DNA from: Novipirellula caenicola
GTDB taxonomy: Bacteria > Planctomycetota > Planctomycetia > Pirellulales > Pirellulaceae
Length of the DNA: 64,000 nucleotides
Direction of reading: 5' to 3'
Assembly: GCF_039545035.1 (NCBI RefSeq)
Contig: NZ_BAABRO010000015.1
Location: 1 to 64,000, forward strand
A model generated the notes under the pieces. It was not told the origin of the DNA. It saw only the letters and a list, made by a program, of their open reading frames with translations, and did no database searches. The translations under genes and the position numbers were made by a program. This document shows positions 29,483 to 37,960 of this stretch, piece by piece; position 1 is the stretch's first letter; each line of letters starts with the position of its first letter.

Positions 29483-30595
29483 TTAAGCGTCGCTGCGAAC
29501 CGAAGCAACGATCGCATCGGCGACGGCGATTGCCACGTCGGTCGTGGACGACGTGCCGCCAATATCAGGCGTTCGCACTTGGCCGTGCGATAACACTTCG
29601 GCGACTGCATTCTCCACAGCGACTGCTGCGGCGATGCAGTTGGCATCGTTGCGAGTTTGACCGAGCCAATCCAACATCATGCCGGCCGACAAAATGGTGG
29701 CGAGCGGGTTGGCGACATTCTTGCCAGCGAGCTGGGGGGCGGTGCCGTGGGAGGGTTGGAACAACGCGTGTTGGTCACCCACTTCGGCCGATGGCCCCAG
29801 CCCAAGACCGCCGACGATTCCGGCGCCCAAATCCGACAAAATGTCACCAAATTGGTTTTCCATCACAACCACGTCAAAATCAGACGGGTTTTGCACCATG
29901 TACAAACTCATCGCATCGACATACACCGCATCATGATCGATCTCGGGATATTTTGCTGCAACATCATGAAAGATTTTGCGAAAGAACGCCATGCTGCGAA
30001 ACACGTTTGCCTTGTCGACACACGTGACTTTGCGTTTGCCGTCACGCGGCCGACCATTGCGGCGCGATGCTAATTGGAATGCGTAATCGACGACTTTGGA
30101 TGTTCCCGTGCGGGTTACGACCAACGTGTCGGTGGCCACTTCGTCACCGACCATACTGCCGCCGCCAAATGAGGCGAACAAGCCTTCGAGGTTTTCGCGG
30201 ATGATCACAAAATCAATTCCGGCACCGGTGTGTTTCAGTGGACACGGCGCACCGGGATACAATTTTACCGGTCGGACCGCCGAGTGCAGGTTCAGCGCGC
30301 GACGCAGTCCCACCATCATTGTCGGTTGAACCTCCGTCCCATCGGGTTGACGCACATCGGGCAGTCCAATCGCTGACAACAGCACCGCGTCGGCGTCCAA
30401 GCACGCATCCAACACGTTTTTCGGTAACGTTTCGCCTGTCTCGCGGTAAAGTTCCGCGCCCGCACGATGCGATTGGCAATCGAGTTGAATGTCGGGGAAT
30501 TCCGCGACAATGCGATCGAGCACGATCTGAGTCGCTGCCATGGTTTCCGGGCCAATACCATCGCCCGGCAAAAGTGCGATCCGATAGGAAGTCAT
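29483..30595 (-). CDS. isocitrate/isopropylmalate dehydrogenase family (tartrate-dehydrogenase-like)
   Basis: The protein is 370 residues, the usual family length. It has LLPGDGIGPE at the N-terminus, Arg-rich substrate motifs (RRALNLHSAVRPVKLYPG, VIIRENLEGLFA), and the catalytic Lys in VTCVDKANVF. DAMSLYMVQNPSDFDVVV and NQFGDILSDLGAG provide the metal-binding Asp residues, and HGTAPQLAGKN the cofactor loop. The family oxidatively decarboxylates beta-substituted malates. In this acid-sugar operon it may act on a tetronate or phospho-tetronate, in place of the PdxA2 found in D-threonate pathways. Leucine biosynthesis is unlikely because no leuA, leuC or leuD genes are nearby. Confidence 0.85.
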   Translation of the reverse strand: MTSYRIALLPGDGIGPETMAATQIVLDRIVAEFPDIQLDCQSHRAGAELYRETGETLPKNVLDACLDADAVLLSAIGLPDVRQPDGTEVQPTMMVGLRRALNLHSAVRPVKLYPGAPCPLKHTGAGIDFVIIRENLEGLFASFGGGSMVGDEVATDTLVVTRTGTSKVVDYAFQLASRRNGRPRDGKRKVTCVDKANVFRSMAFFRKIFHDVAAKYPEIDHDAVYVDAMSLYMVQNPSDFDVVVMENQFGDILSDLGAGIVGGLGLGPSAEVGDQHALFQPSHGTAPQLAGKNVANPLATILSAGMMLDWLGQTRNDANCIAAAVAVENAVAEVLSHGQVRTPDIGGTSSTTDVAIAVADAIVASVRSDA

Positions 30596-30644
30596 CTGTT
30601 GTTTCTTGTTGTTTCGTTAGATATGTGAAAAGGTGGATTGTTTG

Positions 30645-30932
30645 CTACGAGATCTGGTGCCATGTTTTCAACGACTTGCTTTCGACCCATGGTCCAACGC
30701 TAGCCGAAAAATCATGGAAATAGTCGGCCGCACGATGCTGGTCAAACGCCGCGGCATTGTCATAGATTTCGTACAAGAAGAATTGGTTGTCCGCTTCGGG
30801 GTCGATACTGACCTCAAATTGTTGGCAAGCCTTTTCATTGGCAAGTGAATCGCTCGCTTGTTTTAACACCCGTTCGCGGAACGCGGATACAAATTCAGGC
30901 TTGATCGTAAATTGGACAGCAACAACAAACAT
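30645..30932 (-). CDS. antibiotic-biosynthesis monooxygenase (ABM) family protein
   Basis: This 95-residue protein has the ABM/YgiN ferredoxin-like fold pattern: VVAVQFTIKPEFVSAFRERVL, then CQQFEVSIDPEADNQFFLYEIYDNAAAFDQHRA and FHDF near the end. In sugar-acid operons such small proteins (LsrG/YgiN relatives) often have isomerase or accessory roles rather than oxygenase activity. It lies 16 bases after the OtnC stop and 49 bases before the dehydrogenase start, so it is part of the operon. Its reaction here is unknown; a missing isomerase step is one possibility. Confidence 0.85.
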   Translation of the reverse strand: MFVVAVQFTIKPEFVSAFRERVLKQASDSLANEKACQQFEVSIDPEADNQFFLYEIYDNAAAFDQHRAADYFHDFSASVGPWVESKSLKTWHQIS

Positions 30933-30948
30933 GGAACTTCGTCATTCG

Positions 30949-31581
30949 TTAGGATGGAAATCGTTCGTGCAAATCGCGGCATTGCTCGTCGGTCAAGCAA
31001 CGAGGCGAGCGATCGCGAAGCAGTAAGTAAAGTTTGGCAGTTTCTTCGAGTTCTTCGGTCGCGTAGACTGCTTTATCAAGATCGGTGGCGGCAACGATCG
31101 GGCCGTGATTGGCCAACAAGACGGCGCGAGCGTCCAACGCTGCACGCTCGACCTCGGCGGCGAGCTTTTGATCGCCTGGTGGAAAGTAGGGCAGCATCGG
31201 TAGCGTTCCGACACGCATCACGTAGTAGGCCGTTAGCGCCGGAAGCACATTGGCCGAATCGATGTCCGGCAAACACGAAACCGCCACCGAATAAGTCGAA
31301 TGGAGATGCACGATTGCATCGTCTTTCTCTCGCGAACGATACATCGACAAATGCAGCACCGCTTCCTTGGACGGTTTGTCGCCTGCGACCAGCGTCCCAT
31401 CCCATTTCACTTTCGAAATACGGTCAGGATCGAGTCGGCCTAAACAGACATTGGTGGGCGTCACTAAAATGCCGTCAGGCAAACGGACGCTAATATTTCC
31501 GCTGCTGCCGCATGTGAAGCCGCGATCAAACAGCGATTGACCGTGCATGGCGATTCGCTCGCGAAGGTCTCGTTCACTCAT
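30949..31581 (-). CDS. otnC: class II aldolase-fold 3-oxo-tetronate 4-phosphate decarboxylase
   Basis: This 210-residue protein shows the class II aldolase/adducin signatures: SSGNISVRLPDGILVTPTN, the acidic residue in PSKEAVLH, the zinc histidines in AIVHLHSTYSVAV, and LLANHGPIV. OtnC/LtnC enzymes decarboxylate 3-oxo-tetronate 4-phosphate to dihydroxyacetone phosphate. Pairing with a DUF1537 kinase is diagnostic for this pathway, and the gene overlaps that kinase gene by 4 bases. L-fuculose-phosphate aldolase is a weaker alternative. Confidence 0.87.
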   Translation of the reverse strand: MSERDLRERIAMHGQSLFDRGFTCGSSGNISVRLPDGILVTPTNVCLGRLDPDRISKVKWDGTLVAGDKPSKEAVLHLSMYRSREKDDAIVHLHSTYSVAVSCLPDIDSANVLPALTAYYVMRVGTLPMLPYFPPGDQKLAAEVERAALDARAVLLANHGPIVAATDLDKAVYATEELEETAKLYLLLRDRSPRCLTDEQCRDLHERFPS

Positions 31582-32879
31582 GCCAACATCTCCAACGCTG
31601 TATGAAAGAAGTTATCATCACCAAAATTCCCTGATTTCAGTGCAATCGCAAGCTGCGGGCCGCCAATCGACCGGGTCCAGGGGACGCCGGCACAAATCTC
31701 GGGGCCGATCGCTAACGCTCGAATGCCCAAGTTGTGAACCACCGCGCCCGACGTTTCTCCGCCTGCGACGATCAACCGGCGTACGCCGACATCAGCGGTC
31801 AATTCGACCGCGACTTTGCCTAAAAACGATTCGATGAGCTGAGCCGCTTCGCTAGCCCCAAGCGTCTGCTGGACGCGGCGGACTCCGTCGGGATCGTCGG
31901 TTGAATAGATTAGCAGCGGACGATGAACGTCACTCGCTTCGGCCCACGCCGCGAGTTGGCGTTGGTACCCGCCGGGGTCGCGAGCAATCTCCAGCACATC
32001 AAGCTGCCACGTGTTGCAGAACGATTTCGCCTTGGCGACTTGCCGGTTGGTGGCTTGGGAACAACTGCCCGACAGAATCAGACTGCGTCCCAGCGGTAAT
32101 TGTAGAACGCTTGTGGCGTAATCGTTTTGCATCAAACCGGATTGTCGATACGCATCACCAAGATGACGTGCCAATCCGGATCCGCCGGTCACAAGCGGCA
32201 TGTCGCTGACCGCCGTAGCGATCGTTTGCAATTGCGAGTCCTCCACGCAGTCGACCACCACGTGAGCGATTCCATCGCGACGTTGTTTTTGCAGGGATCC
32301 AGCGGCGGAGTTGGCGTCGGCTAATTCTTGATAACGTAGCCGTCCGACTGAACGCGTGACTTGATGCGACAAGAATCTCACTAAATTGGCATCCTGCATC
32401 GGATTAAGCGGGTGATTTTGCATTCCCGATTCACTCAGCAGCGTCTCACCAACGAACAGATGGCCTTGGTACACCGTCCGTCCCGCACGCGGAAATGCTG
32501 GGCAAAAAATCGTTTGTTCGACGCCCAGCACGTCAATCATCGCTTCGGCCACAGGGCCGATGTTGCCGCGTTCGGTTGAATCAAACGTCGAGCAATATTT
32601 GAAATAGAACCGTCGGCAACCATGGCCACGCAGTACTTCGACCGCCGCGATCGATTGCGAAACCGCTTCCGGCGGTGCGATGGACCGTGTCTTCAGTGCC
32701 ACCACAATCGCGTCGACCTCATGGACCCGCAGATCCTCGAGCGTCGGAATCTGCAGCCACTGGATGACTCGCATTCCCCCTTGCGCCAAATTGATCGCAA
32801 GATCGGTGGCTCCGGTCACATCGTCGGCGACACATCCCAGCAATGCAGACGCGGCGGTCGTTTTGGTTTTGTTCGTCAT
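31578..32879 (-). CDS. otnK: four-carbon acid sugar kinase (DUF1537/OtnK family)
   Basis: This 433-residue kinase has the N-terminal DUF1537 pattern (GCVADDVTGATDLAINLAQGG, then KTRSIAPPEAV and FKYCSTFDSTERGNIGPV). The C-terminal nucleotide-binding part has SGSCSQATNRQV and IVAGGETSGAVV. OtnK/DenK/DtnK kinases phosphorylate oxo- or hydroxy-tetronates at C4, committing them to the pathway. It lies 3 bases after the cyclase stop and overlaps otnC, so translation is coupled. The stereochemistry of the substrate cannot be told from sequence. Confidence 0.9.
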   Translation of the reverse strand: MTNKTKTTAASALLGCVADDVTGATDLAINLAQGGMRVIQWLQIPTLEDLRVHEVDAIVVALKTRSIAPPEAVSQSIAAVEVLRGHGCRRFYFKYCSTFDSTERGNIGPVAEAMIDVLGVEQTIFCPAFPRAGRTVYQGHLFVGETLLSESGMQNHPLNPMQDANLVRFLSHQVTRSVGRLRYQELADANSAAGSLQKQRRDGIAHVVVDCVEDSQLQTIATAVSDMPLVTGGSGLARHLGDAYRQSGLMQNDYATSVLQLPLGRSLILSGSCSQATNRQVAKAKSFCNTWQLDVLEIARDPGGYQRQLAAWAEASDVHRPLLIYSTDDPDGVRRVQQTLGASEAAQLIESFLGKVAVELTADVGVRRLIVAGGETSGAVVHNLGIRALAIGPEICAGVPWTRSIGGPQLAIALKSGNFGDDNFFHTALEMLA

Positions 32880-32882
32880 CGC

Positions 32883-33515
32883 TCAAGTCGTCTCCATCGC
32901 GATCGCGCGAACCGGCGTGCCGTCACCACCGACAACCTTCAGTGGCAACGCGACCAATTGGACGGTGTCTTGAGTCAATTGGTCTAGATTCGCCAGGCCC
33001 TCGAGGATGACGACGCCGCCACGGAACAACGTTTGATGCACCTCGGTGACTTCGGACTTGTTGTTGACGTCGGCAACCGACGGCGGTTCAACTCCGATCA
33101 AACCGACCTTGCGATCAACCAACCAACGAGCCAATTCGATTGAAATACGAGGCAGCTCGTTGCGATATTCCGCGGTGCCGTATCGTTTGTGCCAATCGGT
33201 TCGCAACAGCAACCGGCAACCCGGTATGACTCGGTTTGCAGCGGTGCCAAGATCGTCGACGGTCAACAATTGTTTTGGAGTGACCGGTGCCAAGTTGACG
33301 ACGATTGCTGGGCCCACGACGACGCTTAGGTCTTGTTGGTCGATCGTCTTCGCCCCGTCGATGAAATGGCAGGGTGCGTCCATGTGCGTGCCGCAATGCG
33401 AGTACAGCGTCAACGTGGTGGCGTTCCAGCCATGGGTTTCGATTCGCTTGGCGGGCGAACTATCGACACCGGGCATGTCGTTGGTGATCGGCAAGGTCAG
33501 GTCAATGATTCGCAT
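32883..33515 (-). CDS. cyclase family protein (kynurenine-formamidase-like metal hydrolase)
   Basis: This 210-residue protein contains the family motif HCGTHMDAPCHF and opens with MRIIDLTLPITNDMPGVD. The family includes kynurenine formamidase and isatin hydrolase, which are Mn/Zn hydrolases. In sugar-acid operons a member could open a lactone; here that may follow oxidation of an aldotetrose by the neighbouring dehydrogenase. The start ATG overlaps the oxidoreductase gene by 14 bases. The longer frame starts six codons earlier. Confidence 0.87.
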   Translation of the reverse strand: MRIIDLTLPITNDMPGVDSSPAKRIETHGWNATTLTLYSHCGTHMDAPCHFIDGAKTIDQQDLSVVVGPAIVVNLAPVTPKQLLTVDDLGTAANRVIPGCRLLLRTDWHKRYGTAEYRNELPRISIELARWLVDRKVGLIGVEPPSVADVNNKSEVTEVHQTLFRGGVVILEGLANLDQLTQDTVQLVALPLKVVGGDGTPVRAIAMETT

Positions 33516-34569
33516 GGCCGTCTCCGGTAGCAAGTCCTCGAACGGGCAATCCCGTTTCGGCGGACTGGTAGATCGCCGCTTGGACTCGCAAGGTTTTCAG
33601 GTATTCCTTGCCACTGGTTTCAAATGGCGTCGCATTGCATAGCGAGTCGATGAAATGTTTTTGCGTCGTGTAGACGCAGTCGCCGGCGAAACCGCGGCGA
33701 CGATGCTCGTATGCATGAAGCTGCGCGGGATGACCAAGTTGCTGAGTCGTGATCTGCCCGTCACTGGCCAATCGAATCGATCCGCCATCGGTCTCGATCA
33801 AACATTCGCCAAACGTGTAGCGGGGATCTTCGGCTTCGGATTCATGATAGCGGCTGGCGTCCCACAGGCCACGTGCACCGCTGGCAAATTCAAACAGGAT
33901 GATCCCGGTGTCTTCGCCGACAATGTTAGGGTTTAGCCGTCGTAACGACGCAAAGACACCCTCGATCTCGCCGCCCAGAAATCGAAATGTATCGATGAAA
34001 TGCACGCCGGTTTCAAACACCAGCAACTGCGGCATCGTAGCAAAGTAAGGTTGGCGAGCTTGATAGGCATCCGCCTGCCATCCGTCACCCATCCGCGTTC
34101 GCACACTGAGTGAGTGGATCGTGTCGCCCACGATGCCGGTTTCGACCAGACGCGACATTTCACGATACCACGGTTGGAAGCGAAAGTTTTCGTGGACCAT
34201 CAAACGGATTCCGGCAGCGTCAGCGACGTCAACCAATTCAGCCGCCTCGTCGATGGTCGGTGCCAGCGGTTTTTGGCAGATTACATCGACGCCCGCCTCG
34301 GCCGCGATGCGAACCAAGTTCAAATGCGAATCCGGCCGCGTGATGATGTCGATAAAGTCAGGTTGTTCGGCTCGGAGCATCGCCTGGACGTCATTGTAGA
34401 CGCTAGCGATCTTGTACTCGCGAGCGACCGAGTTCGCCTTTTCGCGATCGACGTCACACACTGCGACCATCGCTGCGGCGGGGATGCGGTTCCATGCGTC
34501 GTAGTGGAAGTGGCTAAAGTAGCCCGCTCCCACTGCGACCCCGCGTTTCGGATTATTCGGTTCTGCCAT
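33502..34569 (-). CDS. Gfo/Idh/MocA-family oxidoreductase
   Basis: The 355-residue protein begins with a Rossmann fold (GVAVGAGYFSHFHYDAWNRI) and carries the family's catalytic-region motif VICQKPLAPTIDEA with the EKP-like Lys. The C-terminal alpha/beta domain includes GVHFIDTFRFLGGE. These enzymes oxidise sugars or sugar acids with NAD(P). It is the second gene of the operon, 6 bases downstream of the transporter. It probably performs the first oxidation that other organisms do with LtnD-type dehydrogenases. Confidence 0.9.
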   Translation of the reverse strand: MAEPNNPKRGVAVGAGYFSHFHYDAWNRIPAAAMVAVCDVDREKANSVAREYKIASVYNDVQAMLRAEQPDFIDIITRPDSHLNLVRIAAEAGVDVICQKPLAPTIDEAAELVDVADAAGIRLMVHENFRFQPWYREMSRLVETGIVGDTIHSLSVRTRMGDGWQADAYQARQPYFATMPQLLVFETGVHFIDTFRFLGGEIEGVFASLRRLNPNIVGEDTGIILFEFASGARGLWDASRYHESEAEDPRYTFGECLIETDGGSIRLASDGQITTQQLGHPAQLHAYEHRRRGFAGDCVYTTQKHFIDSLCNATPFETSGKEYLKTLRVQAAIYQSAETGLPVRGLATGDGHANH

Positions 34570-34575
34570 GTTCGT

Positions 34576-35961
34576 TTACCGCATCAGAAAATTGGTATAG
34601 ATCAAGGCCGCGATCACCACCACGATCATGACCGCGAAGCTCGCTAGCCGTAGTCGCAATTTTCCTGCGGACAATTCACGCAGTGGTCGCAGCGGATTCA
34701 TGAACAACCAAGCCAACATCGCCAACGTGTTGATCGTTGCAGCGAATACAAAAAACGAATTTGCAGTCCCCGTTTCGAGAGCGAAGTAGGGCATCGTTAC
34801 CTTGGCGACGAAGTACGGGAACACAACGGCGCTCAACGCGGCGCCCATGTTGCCGACCATGTTCATCGCACCTGAAACCGCACCGCTGCGGTCACCACCG
34901 ATGTCCATACAAAGAGCCCAACTGGGGCTGAGTGTCATTTCGACTCCGAATAACGCGATTGAAAAACAGAGGATCAGCGGCCAAACGGTTTCTGAATCGG
35001 CCGTCTGCGTGCACAACAACAGTCCGATTGCCCCCAAGGCAAATCCGATCATCGCCGGGATTCGCCGCGACAGGACCGGCATGCCCTGCTTATGAAGCAG
35101 CGTCACCAAGGTGCCGGAGAGCCACAGTGCAACGGCGCCGACCAACAGCGGAAGTGCCGACAAATTAGCCGCCTGGCTGCCCCAGCGTTCTTCGATATAA
35201 GGACGCAGCCACGTGATGCTGATGAAAAAAGTAATGTTGCTTGCCGCGTATTGAAACATTGCCAACAACACGTTCGCGGACGTCACAATTTGGATGTAGG
35301 GAATGTTCAGCGGTGTGGATTGTTGTTCTGCGATGCCGGTTGCGATCAAATCGACCTCGGCCTGGTTCGTCCCCCGATGGTCACTGGGCGAGTCGCGGTA
35401 CCAATACCACCAAACGCCTCCCCAAACTAACCCTACAAAGCCGTTGGCAACAAACGTCCATCGCCATCCGATCCAATCGATTAGCGCCGGCATCACCACC
35501 AACGATAGTGCCGCACCGACACGGGCTCCGGAATGGAAGATTCCTTGTCCGATACCACGCTCCTTCGCAGGCAACCATTTGTACAACGCTCGCGTGGCAC
35601 CGGGGTAAGCACCGGCTTCGCCCATTCCAAACAAAAAACGGACGACGAGTAAGCTGATTGCGGTAAACACCGCCCCGGTCAATGCCGTAAACACACTCCA
35701 GACGATCACCACGATGGTCAGTGCGAGTCGCGGTCCCGCACGATCGCTAAACATCCCTGCGGGAATTTGAAACAGCGCGTAACCGATCGCAAAAATGCCG
35801 AACACGTAGCCCATCATTTGGTCCGACAAACCGCTGATGTCCGATTGCATCGGCCCTTTGGCTGCGGAAATGCAGACGCGGTCCATGTAGGTGTTCACTG
35901 TATGTAGAAACAGCAACAGCACTAACAGGAATCGTTGTCGCGTTGCGACGGACTCGGTCAT
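34576..35961 (-). CDS. MFS transporter, probable sugar-acid importer
   Basis: The 461-residue membrane protein has about 12 helices. MFS signatures are DRVCISAAKGPM in helix 1, and GYALFQIPAGMFSDRAGPR and FGMGEAGAYPGATRALYKWLPAKERG in the first half. The latter pattern is typical of the anion:cation symporter family that imports glucarate, galactonate or threonate. It is the first gene of the operon and is divergent from the LysR regulator. The C-terminus has an extra basic, hydrophobic tail (VMIVVVIAALIYTNFLM). Confidence 0.9.
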   Translation of the reverse strand: MTESVATRQRFLLVLLLFLHTVNTYMDRVCISAAKGPMQSDISGLSDQMMGYVFGIFAIGYALFQIPAGMFSDRAGPRLALTIVVIVWSVFTALTGAVFTAISLLVVRFLFGMGEAGAYPGATRALYKWLPAKERGIGQGIFHSGARVGAALSLVVMPALIDWIGWRWTFVANGFVGLVWGGVWWYWYRDSPSDHRGTNQAEVDLIATGIAEQQSTPLNIPYIQIVTSANVLLAMFQYAASNITFFISITWLRPYIEERWGSQAANLSALPLLVGAVALWLSGTLVTLLHKQGMPVLSRRIPAMIGFALGAIGLLLCTQTADSETVWPLILCFSIALFGVEMTLSPSWALCMDIGGDRSGAVSGAMNMVGNMGAALSAVVFPYFVAKVTMPYFALETGTANSFFVFAATINTLAMLAWLFMNPLRPLRELSAGKLRLRLASFAVMIVVVIAALIYTNFLMR

Positions 35962-36083
35962 GGGGGATCCAGGGTGCAGACTTGAACGTCACGAGGGGGA
36001 GTTTCTTTGACGTTATGGGATTCTAATGGAAGTTGGTGTTCGCTAAAATAAAATACTTCAAAACGTTCGTTTATAAATAACTA

Positions 36084-37019
36084 ATGATCTTGGCGATGAA
36101 GCATTCCTCGGGTTCCCGGTCACGTGCCAGCGAGTTGAGTGTTCAGCAACTGCAGACGTTTAGGTGTGTTTATGAACGCGGAGGGTATGCGGCAGCGGCA
36201 CGCGAGATGGAGCTTTCGGTGCCGACCGTATGGCAACACATTCAAACGTTGCAGCGTTTGTATCGAACGGATTTGTTCGAGAAATCAGGTCGAGGCGTGG
36301 TTGCGACGGCGATGGCGGCGAAGTTGTACACGCAGGTCACCGAGTTGTTAGCCGGTTTGGATTCAACCTTTGATCTTGCCGCGGACGAACAGGGGGATTC
36401 GCGACCGATCACGATCGTGGCGGGCGTCCGCATGATGATGGAAGAGATCGCCAATCCGCTGCAGCAATTTCGCCAAGCTTGGGATAATCCGTTGGTGCTG
36501 CGCGAAGGCAACAATCAAGTTGCCGAAGAGCTGATTTTGTCGGGAGAAGCCGATTTGGCTTTAACGCTCGAGCCCGAGCACGAGAAGGCCTCGCCATTGA
36601 TCCATTTCGAACCTGCTTATTTGGTCGAGTTTTTAGCGATCTGTAAAAAGGGGCATCCGTTTGCCGGTTCGAGCAACTGCACGCTCCGCGAGTTGGTCAA
36701 GCACGACCTTGTCGTGACGCGGCCTGGGACACACGGTCGCGACGCACTGGATCACACGCTGCACCGCGAACGGTTGACGGCAAACGTGGTTGCGGAAACG
36801 GACAACAGTGGTTTTACGATCGCGTGTGTCCGAGCCGGGTTGGGGGTTGGCGTGTTGGCTGGTCGCGTCAATGGCGAGTTGTGTCGGCGGTTAGTGGTCA
36901 AGTCATTGCGTCGGCATCTCGGTGAGCGGCAGATTGCGTTCATGTGGAAGAAAGGACGTCGGTTAAGTCCCGCAGTGCAAAGCCTCGTCGACACCATCAA
37001 ACAGTCCAACGTGGGATAG
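36084..37019 (+). CDS. LysR-family transcriptional regulator
   Basis: The 311-residue protein has an N-terminal winged helix (SVQQLQTFRCVYERGGYAAAAREMELSVPTVWQHIQ) and a periplasmic-binding-like effector domain (about 100-300). Gene order, divergent from the importer with about 120 bases between, is the classic LysR layout, so it probably senses the acid sugar and activates the operon. A second ATG at codon 5 is possible. Its last codons and stop lie in a partial copy of the RAYT-type repeat (GTGGGATAG), suggesting that repeat insertion reshaped the C-terminus. Confidence 0.9.
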   Translation: MILAMKHSSGSRSRASELSVQQLQTFRCVYERGGYAAAAREMELSVPTVWQHIQTLQRLYRTDLFEKSGRGVVATAMAAKLYTQVTELLAGLDSTFDLAADEQGDSRPITIVAGVRMMMEEIANPLQQFRQAWDNPLVLREGNNQVAEELILSGEADLALTLEPEHEKASPLIHFEPAYLVEFLAICKKGHPFAGSSNCTLRELVKHDLVVTRPGTHGRDALDHTLHRERLTANVVAETDNSGFTIACVRAGLGVGVLAGRVNGELCRRLVVKSLRRHLGERQIAFMWKKGRRLSPAVQSLVDTIKQSNVG

Positions 37020-37048
37020 GCAAGTGTGGGATAGGCTTCCAGCCTGTC
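37011..37048 (+). repeat. RAYT-associated palindromic repeat, full copy plus partial copy
   Basis: A full copy runs 37026-37048 (begins GTGGGATAGGC, hairpin GGCT/AGCC). A partial copy (GTGGGATAGGC) lies at 37011-37021 and includes the LysR stop codon. The exact reverse complement of the full copy is at 37928-37950, on the other side of the transposase. Confidence 0.75.
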
Positions 37049-37104
37049 TTCGGCTTTATCTCTTCTTCTTTTCCTTTTCCAATCCATATTTCAATGTTTG
37101 ATGA

Positions 37105-37127
37105 CATGCGGGAAGCCTACCCGCATG
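37105..37127. repeat. palindrome next to the transposase 3' end
   Basis: CATGCGGG-AAGCCTA-CCCGCATG has 8-bp arms. Its loop shares AAGCCTA with the RAYT-type repeat, suggesting a variant of the same family. It starts two bases before the transposase stop region. Confidence 0.6.
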
Positions 37128-37128
37128 A

Positions 37129-37824
37129 CTAAATGGATTTAGGGATCGGATCGCCTTGCTGTAGACCGAGTTTGGAGCGGATGCGTGCGGACGACCACTT
37201 GTAGTCTTCAGGCCGCTGTGCAAGACCTGCAGCAACCGGATTTTGTTCGATGTATTCAATAATGCGAAACATTTCAGCTTCGTCTCGAGCGTAATGATCA
37301 AACGTCTCGCCCTGCCAAAATGTTCCTGATCGTCCTAGCACTCGATTGCATTGAGTTGCTGTGAAACTTTGGACACTGTGCGAGATGATTTCCCGTGGCG
37401 TGTGATTGCGACTTGAAGCAGACAGTTGTTCCGCAGCCCAATGTTCGTCTGGCAAGAACAGCCAATGGTGATGGCTTGGCATCACAACGAAGCCCAACAA
37501 ACGATAGCGTTCGTCTGCGAAGTGTAGAAAAGCGTTTTGAACTATTTCTGCTGCGTTATCGTCGTCAAAGTGTCGAACGGGAGTATCACCATCAAGTAAG
37601 CTGTCGACCAGCTTGAACACTAACTTGTGCTTCTTTATCTCCCACTGTTGGTCCGATAAGTCGATCGGCTTTGGTCGCAGATCCAATTCGTCGCGACGTG
37701 CTTTGATCCGCTTCATGCCGACGGCCGACAGGCTTCCCGCAAGGCATCCCGTAATGAAATACGGTTTGCCTTCGACATCGATATGCGGCAGCTTGCGCCG
37801 CCTAAATATTCCTGTCTCGTTCAT
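37129..37824 (-). CDS. REP-associated tyrosine transposase (RAYT, Y1/HUH family)
   Basis: This 231-residue protein has the HUH motif in LGFVVMPSHHHWLF. A Trp/His-rich stretch (GTFWQGETFDHYARD) holds the likely catalytic Tyr, and the family ends with MFRIIEYIEQNPVAAGL and YKWSSA. RAYTs are domesticated IS200/IS605 relatives that spread palindromic REP sequences without being mobile as a unit. The gene is bracketed by inverted REP-like copies at 37026-37048 and 37928-37950, consistent with that role. It sits between the LysR gene and transaldolase and is unrelated to either by function. Confidence 0.9.
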   Translation of the reverse strand: MNETGIFRRRKLPHIDVEGKPYFITGCLAGSLSAVGMKRIKARRDELDLRPKPIDLSDQQWEIKKHKLVFKLVDSLLDGDTPVRHFDDDNAAEIVQNAFLHFADERYRLLGFVVMPSHHHWLFLPDEHWAAEQLSASSRNHTPREIISHSVQSFTATQCNRVLGRSGTFWQGETFDHYARDEAEMFRIIEYIEQNPVAAGLAQRPEDYKWSSARIRSKLGLQQGDPIPKSI

Positions 37825-37920
37825 CGCCTCGTCTTCTAGTAGATGACAAGATGAAACGTAGGTGCTGATGAAAGTGGTGCCAGTGCGGAAGGCCAGCGGC
37901 TTGCCATGGATTGCAGCCCA

Positions 37921-37950
37921 TGCTGATGACAGGCTGGAAGCCTATCCCAC
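37921..37950 (-). repeat. RAYT-associated palindromic repeat, right flank
   Basis: This is the exact reverse complement of the repeat at 37026-37048 over 23 bases. It extends as TGCTGAT, which is also present at 29404-29410. It lies between the transposase start and transaldolase stop. Confidence 0.75.
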
Positions 37951-37960
37951 CACCCCCCGC

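Noticed and set aside
29483-30595. Leucine biosynthesis leuB
   Set aside because: The sequence is of the wider isopropylmalate/tartrate dehydrogenase family, but the operon context is acid-sugar catabolism and leuA, leuC and leuD are absent.
37129-37824. Complete, active IS200/IS605 insertion sequence
   Set aside because: The protein is of the RAYT type and the flanking palindromes are dispersed REP-like repeats. No tnpB or typical IS ends were seen.
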